From Cryphonectria parasitica EP155 (taxonomy: Eukaryota; Ascomycota; Sordariomycetes; Diaporthales; Cryphonectriaceae), in the NCBI RefSeq assembly GCF_011745365.1, contig NW_024468910.1, positions 1,020,068 through 1,084,067 on the forward strand: 64,000 nucleotides of DNA. The letters run 5' to 3'. Numbering within the stretch: the first letter of the stretch is position 1; each line of letters opens with the position of its first letter. The notes below the pieces were generated by a model. The model worked only from the letters and a program-made list of their open reading frames with translations, was not told the DNA's origin and searched no databases. Positions 12,645 through 21,519 of the stretch are shown one piece after another. The translations under genes and the position numbers were made by a program.

Positions 12645-13160
12645 TTATTCACATTTTGGATACAATCTGCCAAGGTCTGTAAAGCCTTCTGCAGAGATAA
12701 ACGAGAATATTCTTCCTGCTCCTCCAGTTGCTTCAGCTAATGCATGCGGAAGCTGGACCGAGTAGTCTGATAAGTTTCGTAGAGCATAGTTGCAAGAATT
12801 TAGATTTAAAGGCTTCGCAATCTTCGCCAAACGGAGCAGCATGATAGAGATGTTCTTCTCACGAGCTCCAAACTTTTCTCTACTCCCTGCTATCATAAAC
12901 CTTCCTAGTTCCTACAACAGCATTCATTCATTTCCCAAGCTTTGAGCATCACCATATATCGATATACATATCCTACCACCATGCTCGTCAACTCCTGTAT
13001 ATAGTCATCCATCCTCGATGAACAGGGAAAGAAGCAAATATTCCGAGAAGATTGCATGAAAAAATCCTGCCCATCATTGAGATTATACAATGGGCCTAAG
13101 AGCAATGAGTTTAAGAAATAGTTTGATAGAAGCAGTATAGTAAGTATGCTGCAGCCCCTA
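12645..13160 (-). pseudogene. Hypothetical protein gene, RIP-inactivated
   Basis: One minus-strand frame is protein-like through the interval. It begins near 13,150 (YTASIKLFLKLIALRPIV), passes WAGFFHAIFSEYLLLSLFIEDG and HGGRICISIYGDAQSLGNE, and ends FTDLGRLYPKCE with a stop at 12,645. It is interrupted by stops near 13,085, 13,077, 13,010, 12,930 and 12,918, each one C->T from CAA, CAG or CGA. The family is unknown. The 5' side is cut off by an LTR relic at 13,218. Confidence 0.5.
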
Positions 13161-13217
13161 GCATTACCACATACTCGCATTTATATATCTTTACTAATTC
13201 AATTAGTTAGCGATAAC

Positions 13218-13470
13218 AATATAACTCAGTCAATCTGTAGATCACGAACCGATTATAAGCAACAAGAACCAGTATCTGAATTCAATATCCGGCAAAGAGG
13301 GAAATTGTATTACTCAGGATGATGAATCAGTAGCGATGCAGCAAATCTAGAATCAACGGATCAGTCGAGCTAGTCTTAAGAAGCTGGGTATATTTACAAC
13401 GTTCATTACTAGTATATAGATGTTTTATATAGCTCTTCAGTCATCACGCCAAGTATCAGTTCCCTATGTA
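13218..13470 (+). repeat. Diverged solo-LTR relic of the chromovirus families
   Basis: Resembles the family A LTR in plus orientation: AATCTGTAGATCACGAACCG, then AAGCAACAAGAACCAGTATC, and AGCTCTTCAGTCATC near 13,430. Similarity is patchy and the termini are eroded, so the bounds are approximate. Confidence 0.5.
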
Positions 13471-13795
13471 CAGTATCTTCCTTGCTCAAAACTTATACTG
13501 CAAATTGTCTTTCAGTATGTTCCAATATTGAAGATTAATCAGCTATTAAAAGAAGGAGACTATAGTACTATCCTTCCAGTAATACTTAATCATAATAGCA
13601 AATCAGTTTATATCAATATACACCTTGGATTTGTATTCAAGATGATGTTTAACGCAGTGCAGATTGCGAATATTAAGGTATAGCACTAAGCTGATTATCC
13701 AGAATGTATCTCGAAAGCATTCAGCCCGTGCGCCGCCGTTTCCAAACTTCCTTATATAAAAGCGGTATTGCTGAAAACAGTAATTATCTCCCTCG

Positions 13796-14032
13796 CTAAG
13801 ACTGAGTATCGGGTATCCGCATCTCGTTTTCGTTACTGTTCGGCAGCGGTAACTGCTCCGCAGAACCGGCTGAGCTGGACTTCCGTTTCCGAGAGCCTTG
13901 TAGGAGAGGCACGTGCTCGAGGGGTTGAGAAATGCAAGTGCTGCCTGACAGCTGGCCAGCGATGCGCAAGCTACGACGAAGAGGCTTCTGCTTCTCTGTA
14001 GCCTGCGGTGCAGGATTCTGTATGTTTACCAT
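13796..14032 (-). pseudogene. N-terminal fragment of a hypothetical protein (RRSLRIAG motif)
   Basis: Begins MVNIQNPAPQATEKQKPLRR and contains RRSLRIAGQ, an R-R-S-x-R-I-A motif often seen near the N-terminus of fungal disordered or kinase-like proteins. It is low-complexity and basic (SRKRKSSSAG) and stops after 78 codons. The coding direction points into the decayed zone below 13.75 kb, so the rest of the gene is lost or unreadable. Confidence 0.35.
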
Positions 14033-14426
14033 TGAGAGCTATCGTAAGACTCAGGGCAACTCCTTAGCGTGCGTTTCCGCGAGCATCTCTCAGTATGGCC
14101 CATGCGCCCTGCACCTGTTTGAGATACAATTCCCTTGCTTATTATTCCAATAAGGTAGAGCTATCTGAAGCTTAAAGACGAGATTGCCCAAGAGAGCTGG
14201 AAAGAAGCAGCAGGAACCAATGATGCAGAAGCGTAGAAGACAGCAGCCTACATATTTCAGATATCATAAACATAGATAATTGAGGCAAGTATAAGCTCTA
14301 TCAAAGGCATAATCTTTGCTAGAAGCATTGAAACTACAGAGAATGAAAATTATATCTAAGAAAGTACAGAAGACCTGCGCTTGCCCTGATTGTAGATTGG
14401 TTCAGCGCCGAAGCTTTGAAGAAGCT

Positions 14427-17400
14427 TTAATCCTTTCTTAACTGCCTAAGCATGCTCATGCTCTTATGTGTTGTAGTTATTTCCTTAGTAGCCAGGCTCC
14501 TGCCCTGCTCCTTCAAGCACCTACTCTGTGCTATATAAGAGTATTGAGTGTCTAGCTCGCTCCTTTCTTCATCCTCGCTTCCAGAATCCAGTTCAGTGTG
14601 CAGGTTGTTCACGGATTGAATGCTGTTCCTACATTCGCTGCCGACATTATTCTTGCAAGTACTCCAGCTATCCAGCTGCAACTTCTGCATATCCTGCATA
14701 CAGTCCGTCTGAGGCTCATGTGCAGATAGAGATCTGTTGCTGGTCTCATCAATGCTAGCATATGTTACCCAGCTCGGGCCCAGCTGCAGGTTTTGGATGA
14801 TATCCGCTTTAGCTTCGCTAACGTTTGCCCCTGAAGCCAAGTATAAGTCTTCCTGGTTGCCGTCTGATAGTTGAAGCCAGCCACTCAGTGTGAATGTAAA
14901 GTTTCAATCCTCGTCAGAGACAGCCTCAGTGTAACAAGTGATGTCGCCCTTACTCCTGAGTTCGATAGAAGACCCATCAGCAGCTACTTCGGCATCGAAA
15001 TCGCTATCGACAAAGGGAGTGCCCGGGACAGAAGTAAGACCCTGGGAATCCTGGTCATCGGCCTGCTCCTTAGGGATGAAGAAGGATCCAGAGGCCTCTG
15101 CGCATGGAGATGTAAAGCCATGCCTGGATTTCTGCTCTGAAGCGGTCACAAAGGATTTTGCGGCCGGTGTTCATTCCTCGATGACCCGCAGAGGTCGGAT
15201 GGTGGATGCTGTGCTCGCCCTACGCTTCTTGGCGTCGACACAAAGTATAGAGCTCGCAGAACGCTTCCGGCTATCAGAGCTAAATTCTTTATCCAACCGC
15301 CAGAAATAATTGATGACTTTTTGCGCGCCCCATCGGTCCTTGGCCTCGTAGGCAAGTAGCTCACTGAGTAGTGGTCTGAACTTCCCCCCAACCCTATCCA
15401 CCATAGGAAGCGCTGTTGTTCGCATCCATTCTTCCTGATACTTAGGCGAGATCTCTTTGCCTTCGGGCACTTTCTTATATGGAAGATCCGTAAGAAGATA
15501 CAAGGCGACCATCCCCAAGCTGAACATATCAACTTTCTCATTACTCAGCTAACCGTTCAACACCTCAGAAGCCATGAATCCAGGAGTACCAGAGCACCGT
15601 TTCATATGGATTTTTAGCACCGAATCACACAGATCGATAATTTTGGCTATTCATCGCGTCTTCTCGGGAGACAAACGAATATTGCGCAGGCTCAAATCCC
15701 TATGCACAAGGTTCTGCCCATGGAGGAAGATAAGGAAACAGGCTATCTGTGAGATAATGTCAGTAGGAATAACTGGAGGAAGTGGTGCTTTAGGCCATCG
15801 GCGTCGATCACAGATGTAAGTACTTAAACTGAACGGAACATGCTCGAGTATCAACCAGAGTGGAGCAGCCCCATTCGCCATGTAGGCAATATCGATGGCA
15901 ATGGCGAGATGTAGCTGTTGACGGATTGAATACGTAATTGGCGCTAGCTAACTTGATCACTGGAAGGAAGGGAGAACTTGCATGAGAGAGATGCTTATAC
16001 AACTGGAACTCCTTCTCAGTCTGCTCATGCTAGCGTCTGATATAGCTCGCGGCATCACCTATCCGCAGGATCATTTCCTTAGCACAGAGGGTTACTGAGT
16101 CTGAGCCTACCCTCCTTACGATAAAGACTCTGCCTGATGTCTCTGTAGCATGAGCTGCGCAAATTGCCAGCTCGGGTACTTTCGTATACAGAATGCCATC
16201 CCTTGAGATGCAGGATGCTTCGTTAACAGTGGCTGGTTCGCTATCGAGCGGAGGCCAATACTCCAAAGCCTTCGTAACAACTGGATGATCCAGTTCTCAG
16301 ATATGTTATATAAATTGCTGGAATTCACGACGGGTGCGAGAGGGAAGCCACATGCGAAATGTGAACTTCGAATGGCGTATGATGACGGATTTCTCGATCT
16401 CATTCCAGTTCCCTTTGGCGAGATGGATAACATCTTCAGTAGAATGTTCGCTATATTGTATGCACAACTTAGCGTTCTCCAACTCGTTCGTAATTCGCAG
16501 AACAGGCTTCCCATCTGAGCGTATGACAAAATCGATGCGGAGACATTTCTTGCTGACCCCTTGTCGGTTGTCTTTGGCAACCTTGAAGTCGATCTCCTTG
16601 ATATTGGTACCACTACCGAGAATCCAGCAGCCGGCCCGTTTCTGCGCTACCTCGAAGGGAACGCAGAAGACAGACTGCGGGATCATAGCGTCGTTGGGCA
16701 GTCAGGAGCGAGCTCTGAGGAGGATCAGAAGTACGACGAAGGACTCGCCCGGTCAGTATTCGGTGTTATATCTGAGGCGTCGTCGTGTTTCCGAGCTGCC
16801 GTCTGTCGTCCTCGCGTGCTCCACACCAGGATGGGCCTTAGTCTGGCTTGCTTCGCTTCTTCGTAGTCGGTTCATGGTTCCAGAACCTCACTCGATTGGT
16901 TCCTACTACCGGTGTGTTCATTTGAGCCGGGACTGCGAGTTACAAGGAAGGGTGGCTAAGAAGCGGAGTAAGGGATCATTGCAAGTAGAAGTATATTGAA
17001 GAGAAAGTAGTACATTGCTTAAAGTTTCACCAGCTTCCCTATTCTACTGACTCGAAGACTTTCGCTTCAAACGTCAACATATACCAGAAATCCAACCACG
17101 GAACCCCTTCGCTCGTAAAACTTTGGTGACTGATGCTGAGACTGTTGTCTCGGAGTTATTTGAGATAGAATAGTAAACAAACGAATCGCTAGTTAAACCA
17201 TCTTCAGAATCATTACAGCAGACCAATGCTTCAGAAGGTTCTTGATGAAACTATGATGTCTCAGCATTAGCAAATGCCAGTATCTGGGTAGAGTGTTGAT
17301 TGTCGATCGAGAACACATTCTCATGCTCAGTGTAGTGAAAGTCCTCATCTGACAGAGATTCTAGATTCCCTGTGGAACAAATGTCGTGATCGAGGGAGGT

Positions 17401-17840
17401 TGAGTTCTTTTCAGCACCTAACATTATTATATCAAAGAACCTTAAGAGATTGGCAATGGCAACAGAGGATGCTCGTATCTGGGGGGAGTGTTGATTGTCG
17501 ATTGAAAACACATTCTCATGCTCGGGATAGTGAAAGTTCTCATCTGACAGGAATTCTGGATTCCCTGTGGAACAAATATCGCAATCGAGGGAGATTGAGT
17601 TCTTTTCAGCATTTAATATCTCTGTATTGAGAATCAGCAGAAGCTGTGCTGAATAAAGGCAGATAACTTACAGTTTGTTTCTTAAAGCATTCGAGCATAT
17701 CTACTCGAAGCATATAGCACTAGTTCTAGCAGCTGAACTTTTTGATCCTCAGGGCAGCAACAGCGCAGCTCATAGCAATCCAGCACTTGCTTGCCGAAGT
17801 TATCTGTGATAGAAAAAAGTTCACTATGGAAGTAAGCCAT
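14427..17840 (-). pseudogene. Large protein-kinase-like gene with FHA-like domain and 65-aa repeats, RIP-inactivated
   Basis: Start ATG at 17,840 (MAYFHSELFSIT). Exon 1 ends at 17,672. A 50-bp intron (17,622-17,671, GTAAGT...CTGAT...TACAG) leads into two 65-residue repeats (FSIDNQHS..., 195-bp units). An FHA-like segment follows (GCWILGSGTN, GVSKKCLRIDF; 16,686-16,306), then a kinase domain. LCAKEM is the probable Lys strand, NLVHRDLSLRNIRL the catalytic loop, IIDLCDS at the DFG position and GTPGFMASEVL the activation/APE region. The acidic C-terminal tail ends QLRKD. The frame is continuous except for a 1-nt shift near 15,920. In-frame stops at about 16,308, 16,299, 15,650, 15,551, 15,171 and 14,904 are each one C->T from Gln/Arg codons. 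The DFG position reads LCD, so catalysis is uncertain even before decay. There may be additional decayed N-terminal stops near 16,720 and 16,780. Confidence 0.75.
17281..17625 (-). repeat. 195-bp (65-codon) tandem repeat inside the kinase pseudogene
   Basis: Two tandem units offset by exactly 195 bp: TATCTGGG...GAGTGTTGATTGTCGAT occurs at 17,281 and 17,476, and GAGTTCTTTTCAGCA recurs at the same offset. Because 195 is a multiple of three, the repeat keeps the reading frame and duplicates an acidic 65-residue module. Confidence 0.85.
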
Positions 17841-18089
17841 GATTGAGAAATGAAAGGAGATAATGATAAAGAAAAGGAAAAGGAAGAGCATTCTAGATTA
17901 TACGAAGGCATCTATATACTTTAGCGAAGGAGAACAGTGCATTTTGACTCTACCTCACTCTCAGATTATCAATAATCAACAGCCTCTGGTAAAAACCCCC
18001 CTGCTCTTCAGTCTACTGCCAGAGTCAATAGCAGTCGCTGCGGTCCACAGTTAGATCAGTAGAACTGCTTGCAGTCCTTGCGGTCCTCT
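17841..18089. other. Presumed promoter side of the kinase pseudogene
   Basis: Upstream of the ATG at 17,840. The transcribed strand holds a pyrimidine-rich leader (CTCCTTTCATTTCTCAATC) typical of fungal transcripts. I see no other gene. Confidence 0.4.
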
Positions 18090-18205
18090 TCTGATTGGCT
18101 GAATTTGTAATGCAACACTAGGTTATGTAAGCACCGTGTTGGATGTTGAATCCTGATATCTGGTCCACTGTTCCGTGTGGCCCGTCCTGTGACCTGAAAC
18201 GGGTA
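18090..18205 (-). repeat. Solo-LTR relic, chromovirus family
   Basis: CTGATTGGCTGAATTTG, GGTTATGTAAGCACCGTG, ATGTTGAATCCTGATATCTGG and TGTGACCTG align in order with the last ~120 bp of the family A LTR (minus orientation). Its end is eroded. Confidence 0.6.
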
Positions 18206-20090
18206 TAAGCTGAGCAAAGATTATCACCCTTGCGCCAGCTTCCGCAGTTAGAAGCACAATCAAGCTAAGATCTTTAGGTAGCGGCCCGGTAGCAGCCCCG
18301 ACATGAGAGTTAGCTCGCGACAGCCTTCATTGGTTTATCACAGCCAGGGTAAAGAGGCAGAACTTCGGCGATTCACTTGCTGAAGCTTGCGAATTTTAAG
18401 TGCTTGCTTAGCACTATACTAAATCGGGCTAAATCGGTAGACGTTGACGTGCGTAAGTCGATACCGGTAGGTCTCAGCCCTCCTGACCCTGATTTCCCTA
18501 CTCAGACGTTGTCCCCCCTCCCTCACTTTCCCCTACACAAATTCAACATTCTAAACCTAGGAGTACCTAGGAAAGTATCGAGCTTCTTGTCTGCTTGTGA
18601 ATATTCTTATACCCATCTAGTCAGCTACTGCTGAGCCTGCATTCCAGCTATCCCTCCATTCAGGCATCACATTCAGATCTCTACACAGTGCAAGCAGAGT
18701 CTTCTACATCATTAGCATCGCCTTTCTCGCTTTAAGCTTCGCGCCTAGCTCCACATTCAGAGCAATAAAATAATGCAATCAGCATCTTTAGTATTATCTG
18801 CATTATTAGCATCTTCAGTGTTATCTGCATTATAAGCATCTTTCGTATTCTTATTTAGCTCCATATTAATCATACGATTTTCAGAGCAATAATTAGCATC
18901 TGCGCTATTAGCATTTTCAGTATTATCTGCATTACAAGCGTTTTTTGTATTCGCATTTAGCTCCGCTCTAGCTGATGCTATCCAAGGGTTATGCTAACTT
19001 GGATCTTAGCATCTCCACGATCAGGAATCTCTAGCTAAGTTGGTATTTCATCACTTAACAACTCTTTAGCTGCAGAAGCACGCTCTAAACAAATGAATTG
19101 TATCCAGCATGCGCATCGAAGTGCTCACTCCAGCTGCAACTAAACAGAGAAGTTAATGCACAGAGGTTGGGATTTCAATTGATCGCTATTTTGAAGAAGC
19201 GCTGCTACCAGGGAATCATTTAGAATTGCTCCTTCCTCCCAGGTTCTTTCCCAAGTTCCTTCCTTTTTGAAATAGCCAGGTTAACGAATTAAGTAGTGAT
19301 CCTTCTCCCGGATAGTTCTTCCTATTCTCGTCTCCGCCCCAAGTTACAGAGCAATCAAGATGCAAGTCTGTATGAATGAAAGAGAAGGGAGCAGGTGAAC
19401 CAGGCAGGCAGGGTAAGCCACTGTTGTCTACCCAAGTATCTCGTCCTACATGATCAAACTCAATCAGTTCTCCTGCTCAAGCTCTACACATCTTTGAGTA
19501 CAGGATATTTCCATAGTCATTGCAAAACCGCCGATACTATCCTTTACTTTGAGAAGCATTACCACCCACTACTTCCCAGCGAACAGAACAAGCCTCGAGT
19601 GCACTTCATGAAGATATTGATGGATTTACTACAGCAATATAGCTGTAACAAGAGCCAGAGTGCCGCCACTCGGGAGATGCAACAGACTATAGAAGAGGAA
19701 CATGAAAGCCAGATGTTGTCAGTAATATCGATCTTGCTTTTTCCGAGCTTACTATATCTAATCAGAATATTCAAGATCCCATCCTTTCCAGCTTCAGTTC
19801 AAGAAAAGGGAGAATTATTGAAACTCCCTTGATCGAAGCAATAGTGGAAAACAAAGTGCAACCAAGGAGTTCACTCATAGAAAGTACAAGGCGAAGACCA
19901 GAGAGGAGATTCATATATTCATATCAACATTAGTGTCCTCAATCCATACATACTATCCTAGCTATTTCTAATTCTAGAGTATAAGCTTAAGAGGTTCTTC
20001 TGCCCCTTGAAGCAATCGCATAACAACAAAACCCTAAGTAAGTACCATCCATTCTACTCGAAATGATGATTCAAGCTAACAACTTCTTTT
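18206..20090. other. Intergenic region with repeats, no supportable gene
   Basis: Contains the low-complexity array described separately and several short frames. The largest is 19,395-19,832 (145 codons, plus), which has no recognisable domain and an odd composition. I do not call a gene here. GC content is nearer normal than in the RIP zones. Confidence 0.5.
18759..18985. repeat. Degenerate array of AGCATCTT...TATCTGCATT units
   Basis: Short units (AGCATCTTTAGTATTATCTG, AGCATCTTCAGTGTTATCTG and similar) sit inside a ~124-bp duplication bracketed by AGAGCAATA (18,759 and ~18,883) and TATTTAGCTCC. The reverse complement (GATGCTAATAATGCAGATAA) resembles the 71-bp array at 62.1-62.4 kb. Confidence 0.7.
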
Positions 20091-20150
20091 GGTTTGCATA
20101 AAGACGACTCAGTACCATATAATCCCTCCCCTAGCTCCGGCCGAAAAAGC

Positions 20151-21028
20151 ATGCCACACATCCAGCAGTACAGTATTGCTGCCCCTCAGAATGCTTTGCT
20201 CCCTTTACCAATGAGCCTTGAGATCCCAGCAACTCATTTGCTCCGGAAGCATTCAGACGTGAGTCAAGGATGTGCGACTCCATCGAAACGCCGCCGTGAT
20301 TTTAACAAAGAGGATACGCCATACAAAAGACAGCATACAGCTTTAACAACTCAGAGCTCAGCTCTGCAACCAACTACATTCAAACAGTACCCAGTGCTTA
20401 CAGAACTCCCTGAAAATCGACAATCACTTCAGATTCCTTTTCATATTGATGCCCAAGATAAAGCATATGCCTACCCTGTATCAGCAGATTGCATTTTGAA
20501 CAATAATCAAGATAAATTCTATGCACGGATACCTATATCTGCTGGAAATCTAGAGAACTTTGCTAGATGCTTCTTTCATATTGATGTTCGGAATCATAGC
20601 TTATGGCAATCCATTGAGCCAAGTTCAAAGATATTAAGTTCTCTTATATTGCAGGATGAGTATCCTGATGAGGATAGTATAAGCAAGATCTTTGGAAAGG
20701 GCTTAGGGAAAAGATTCCTTCAGTCTATACAGAAAAGAAGGGAATAAAGCTCAAAGAGTTTCTTGGAAATAGAAATCTACCATATCAGAGTACCAGCAGC
20801 TTATATTGCAATAAACATTCGAGACTGAATACTATTACAAGATTCATATTCTATAATATATGCTTGCAAATCTCTGAGGCATCTACTGGTTTTCAAAGTG
20901 CTCATATTAGAAAATCATTAAAACCTGATTATATATTGCATTCCAATTTTGCTAGCCCATCATCATCACCTAGTAACAAGAACAGAATAACAGGCTGGTT
21001 ATGCATTAGCCATCAATAACAGCAACTA
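20151..21028 (+). pseudogene. Hypothetical protein gene with a frameshift
   Basis: Open from ATG 20,151 (MPHIQQYSIAAPQNALLPLP) to a stop at 20,747. The N-terminal third is disordered (TPSKRRRDFNKEDTP, a possible nuclear-localisation cluster). A more ordered stretch follows (FYARIPISAGNLENFARCFF, HSLWQSIEPSSKILSSLI). Near 20,730 the protein-like reading jumps to another frame and continues KGIKLKEFLGNRNLPYQSTS to RITGWLCISHQ, with a stop at about 21,028. This is best explained by a 1-nt deletion. Total would be about 290 residues. I recognise no family. Frames upstream of 20,151 are open to 20,094 without an ATG. Confidence 0.5.
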
Positions 21029-21050
21029 CATCATCATCATCACCACCACC

Positions 21051-21084
<34 letters not shown>

Positions 21085-21097
21085 TCATCAGTAACAT
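21028..21097. repeat. (CAT)n/(CAC)n microsatellite
   Basis: Pure trinucleotide run CATCATCATCATCACCACC... switching from CAT to CAC and back, directly after the preceding pseudogene's stop. Confidence 0.95.
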
Positions 21098-21142
21098 CAT
21101 CACCTGCAGCATGCAAGCAATGTGGTACTGCGATCTAGTTTT

Positions 21143-21170
21143 AAGCATCGGTTGGTACAATGGTCTAGCT
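21143..21170 (+). other. tRNA-Gly-like 5' half (possible tRNA-derived fragment)
   Basis: GCATCGGTTGGTACAATGGTC resembles the 5' end and D-arm (A box) of fungal tRNA-Gly, but no anticodon arm, T arm or acceptor 3' half follows. It cannot be a functional tRNA. It may be a tRNA-derived repeat head or coincidence. Confidence 0.25.
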
Positions 21171-21267
21171 CCTGCGCCCGTATTTTTGGTTCTGTAGTCT
21201 CCGCATACCGCGCACGGATCACTAATGTAGATTCAGTTAGTGGCCCATGCACAACGTGCCACTTCCT

Positions 21268-21324
21268 AAGTCCACTGTCCCCGTGACCTGTTTCCGTGAC
21301 CTGCATGTTGGATGGGTCATAACA
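21268..21324 (-). repeat. LTR terminal fragment, chromovirus family
   Basis: CCCCGTGACCTGTTTCCGTG and CTGCATGTTGGATGGGTCAT, then AACA, match the terminal ~55 bp of the family A/B LTR. The remainder of the LTR is missing. Confidence 0.75.
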
Positions 21325-21519
21325 ACATTGCTTGTAACCTATTTCTGTTGAGTCGTAACACCGAGACGGCTGCTCCAGAAACCTGCCACGTCCATAGTCA
21401 TAAAGTTGTAACGCTCAAATCTGCAGACTTTATCACTCTTCCCATCCTGACGAGACAAGATAGCTTCTAGCACTCATCTTCAAGAAATTCAACGCATTTT
21501 CCAAGATATCATCGCCGAG

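Noticed and set aside
16334..16999. 221-codon plus-strand open frame
   Set aside because: Exact antisense shadow of the FHA-like part of the kinase pseudogene; no motif of its own and no plausible promoter or start context.
19395..19832. 145-codon plus-strand frame
   Set aside because: Starts in a plausible ATG context, but composition is uneven, it has no domain, and neighbouring frames look equally coding or non-coding; not enough for a gene call.
21143..21230. Functional tRNA gene
   Set aside because: Only a 5' half resembles tRNA-Gly; no anticodon stem, B-box or acceptor closure is found on either strand.
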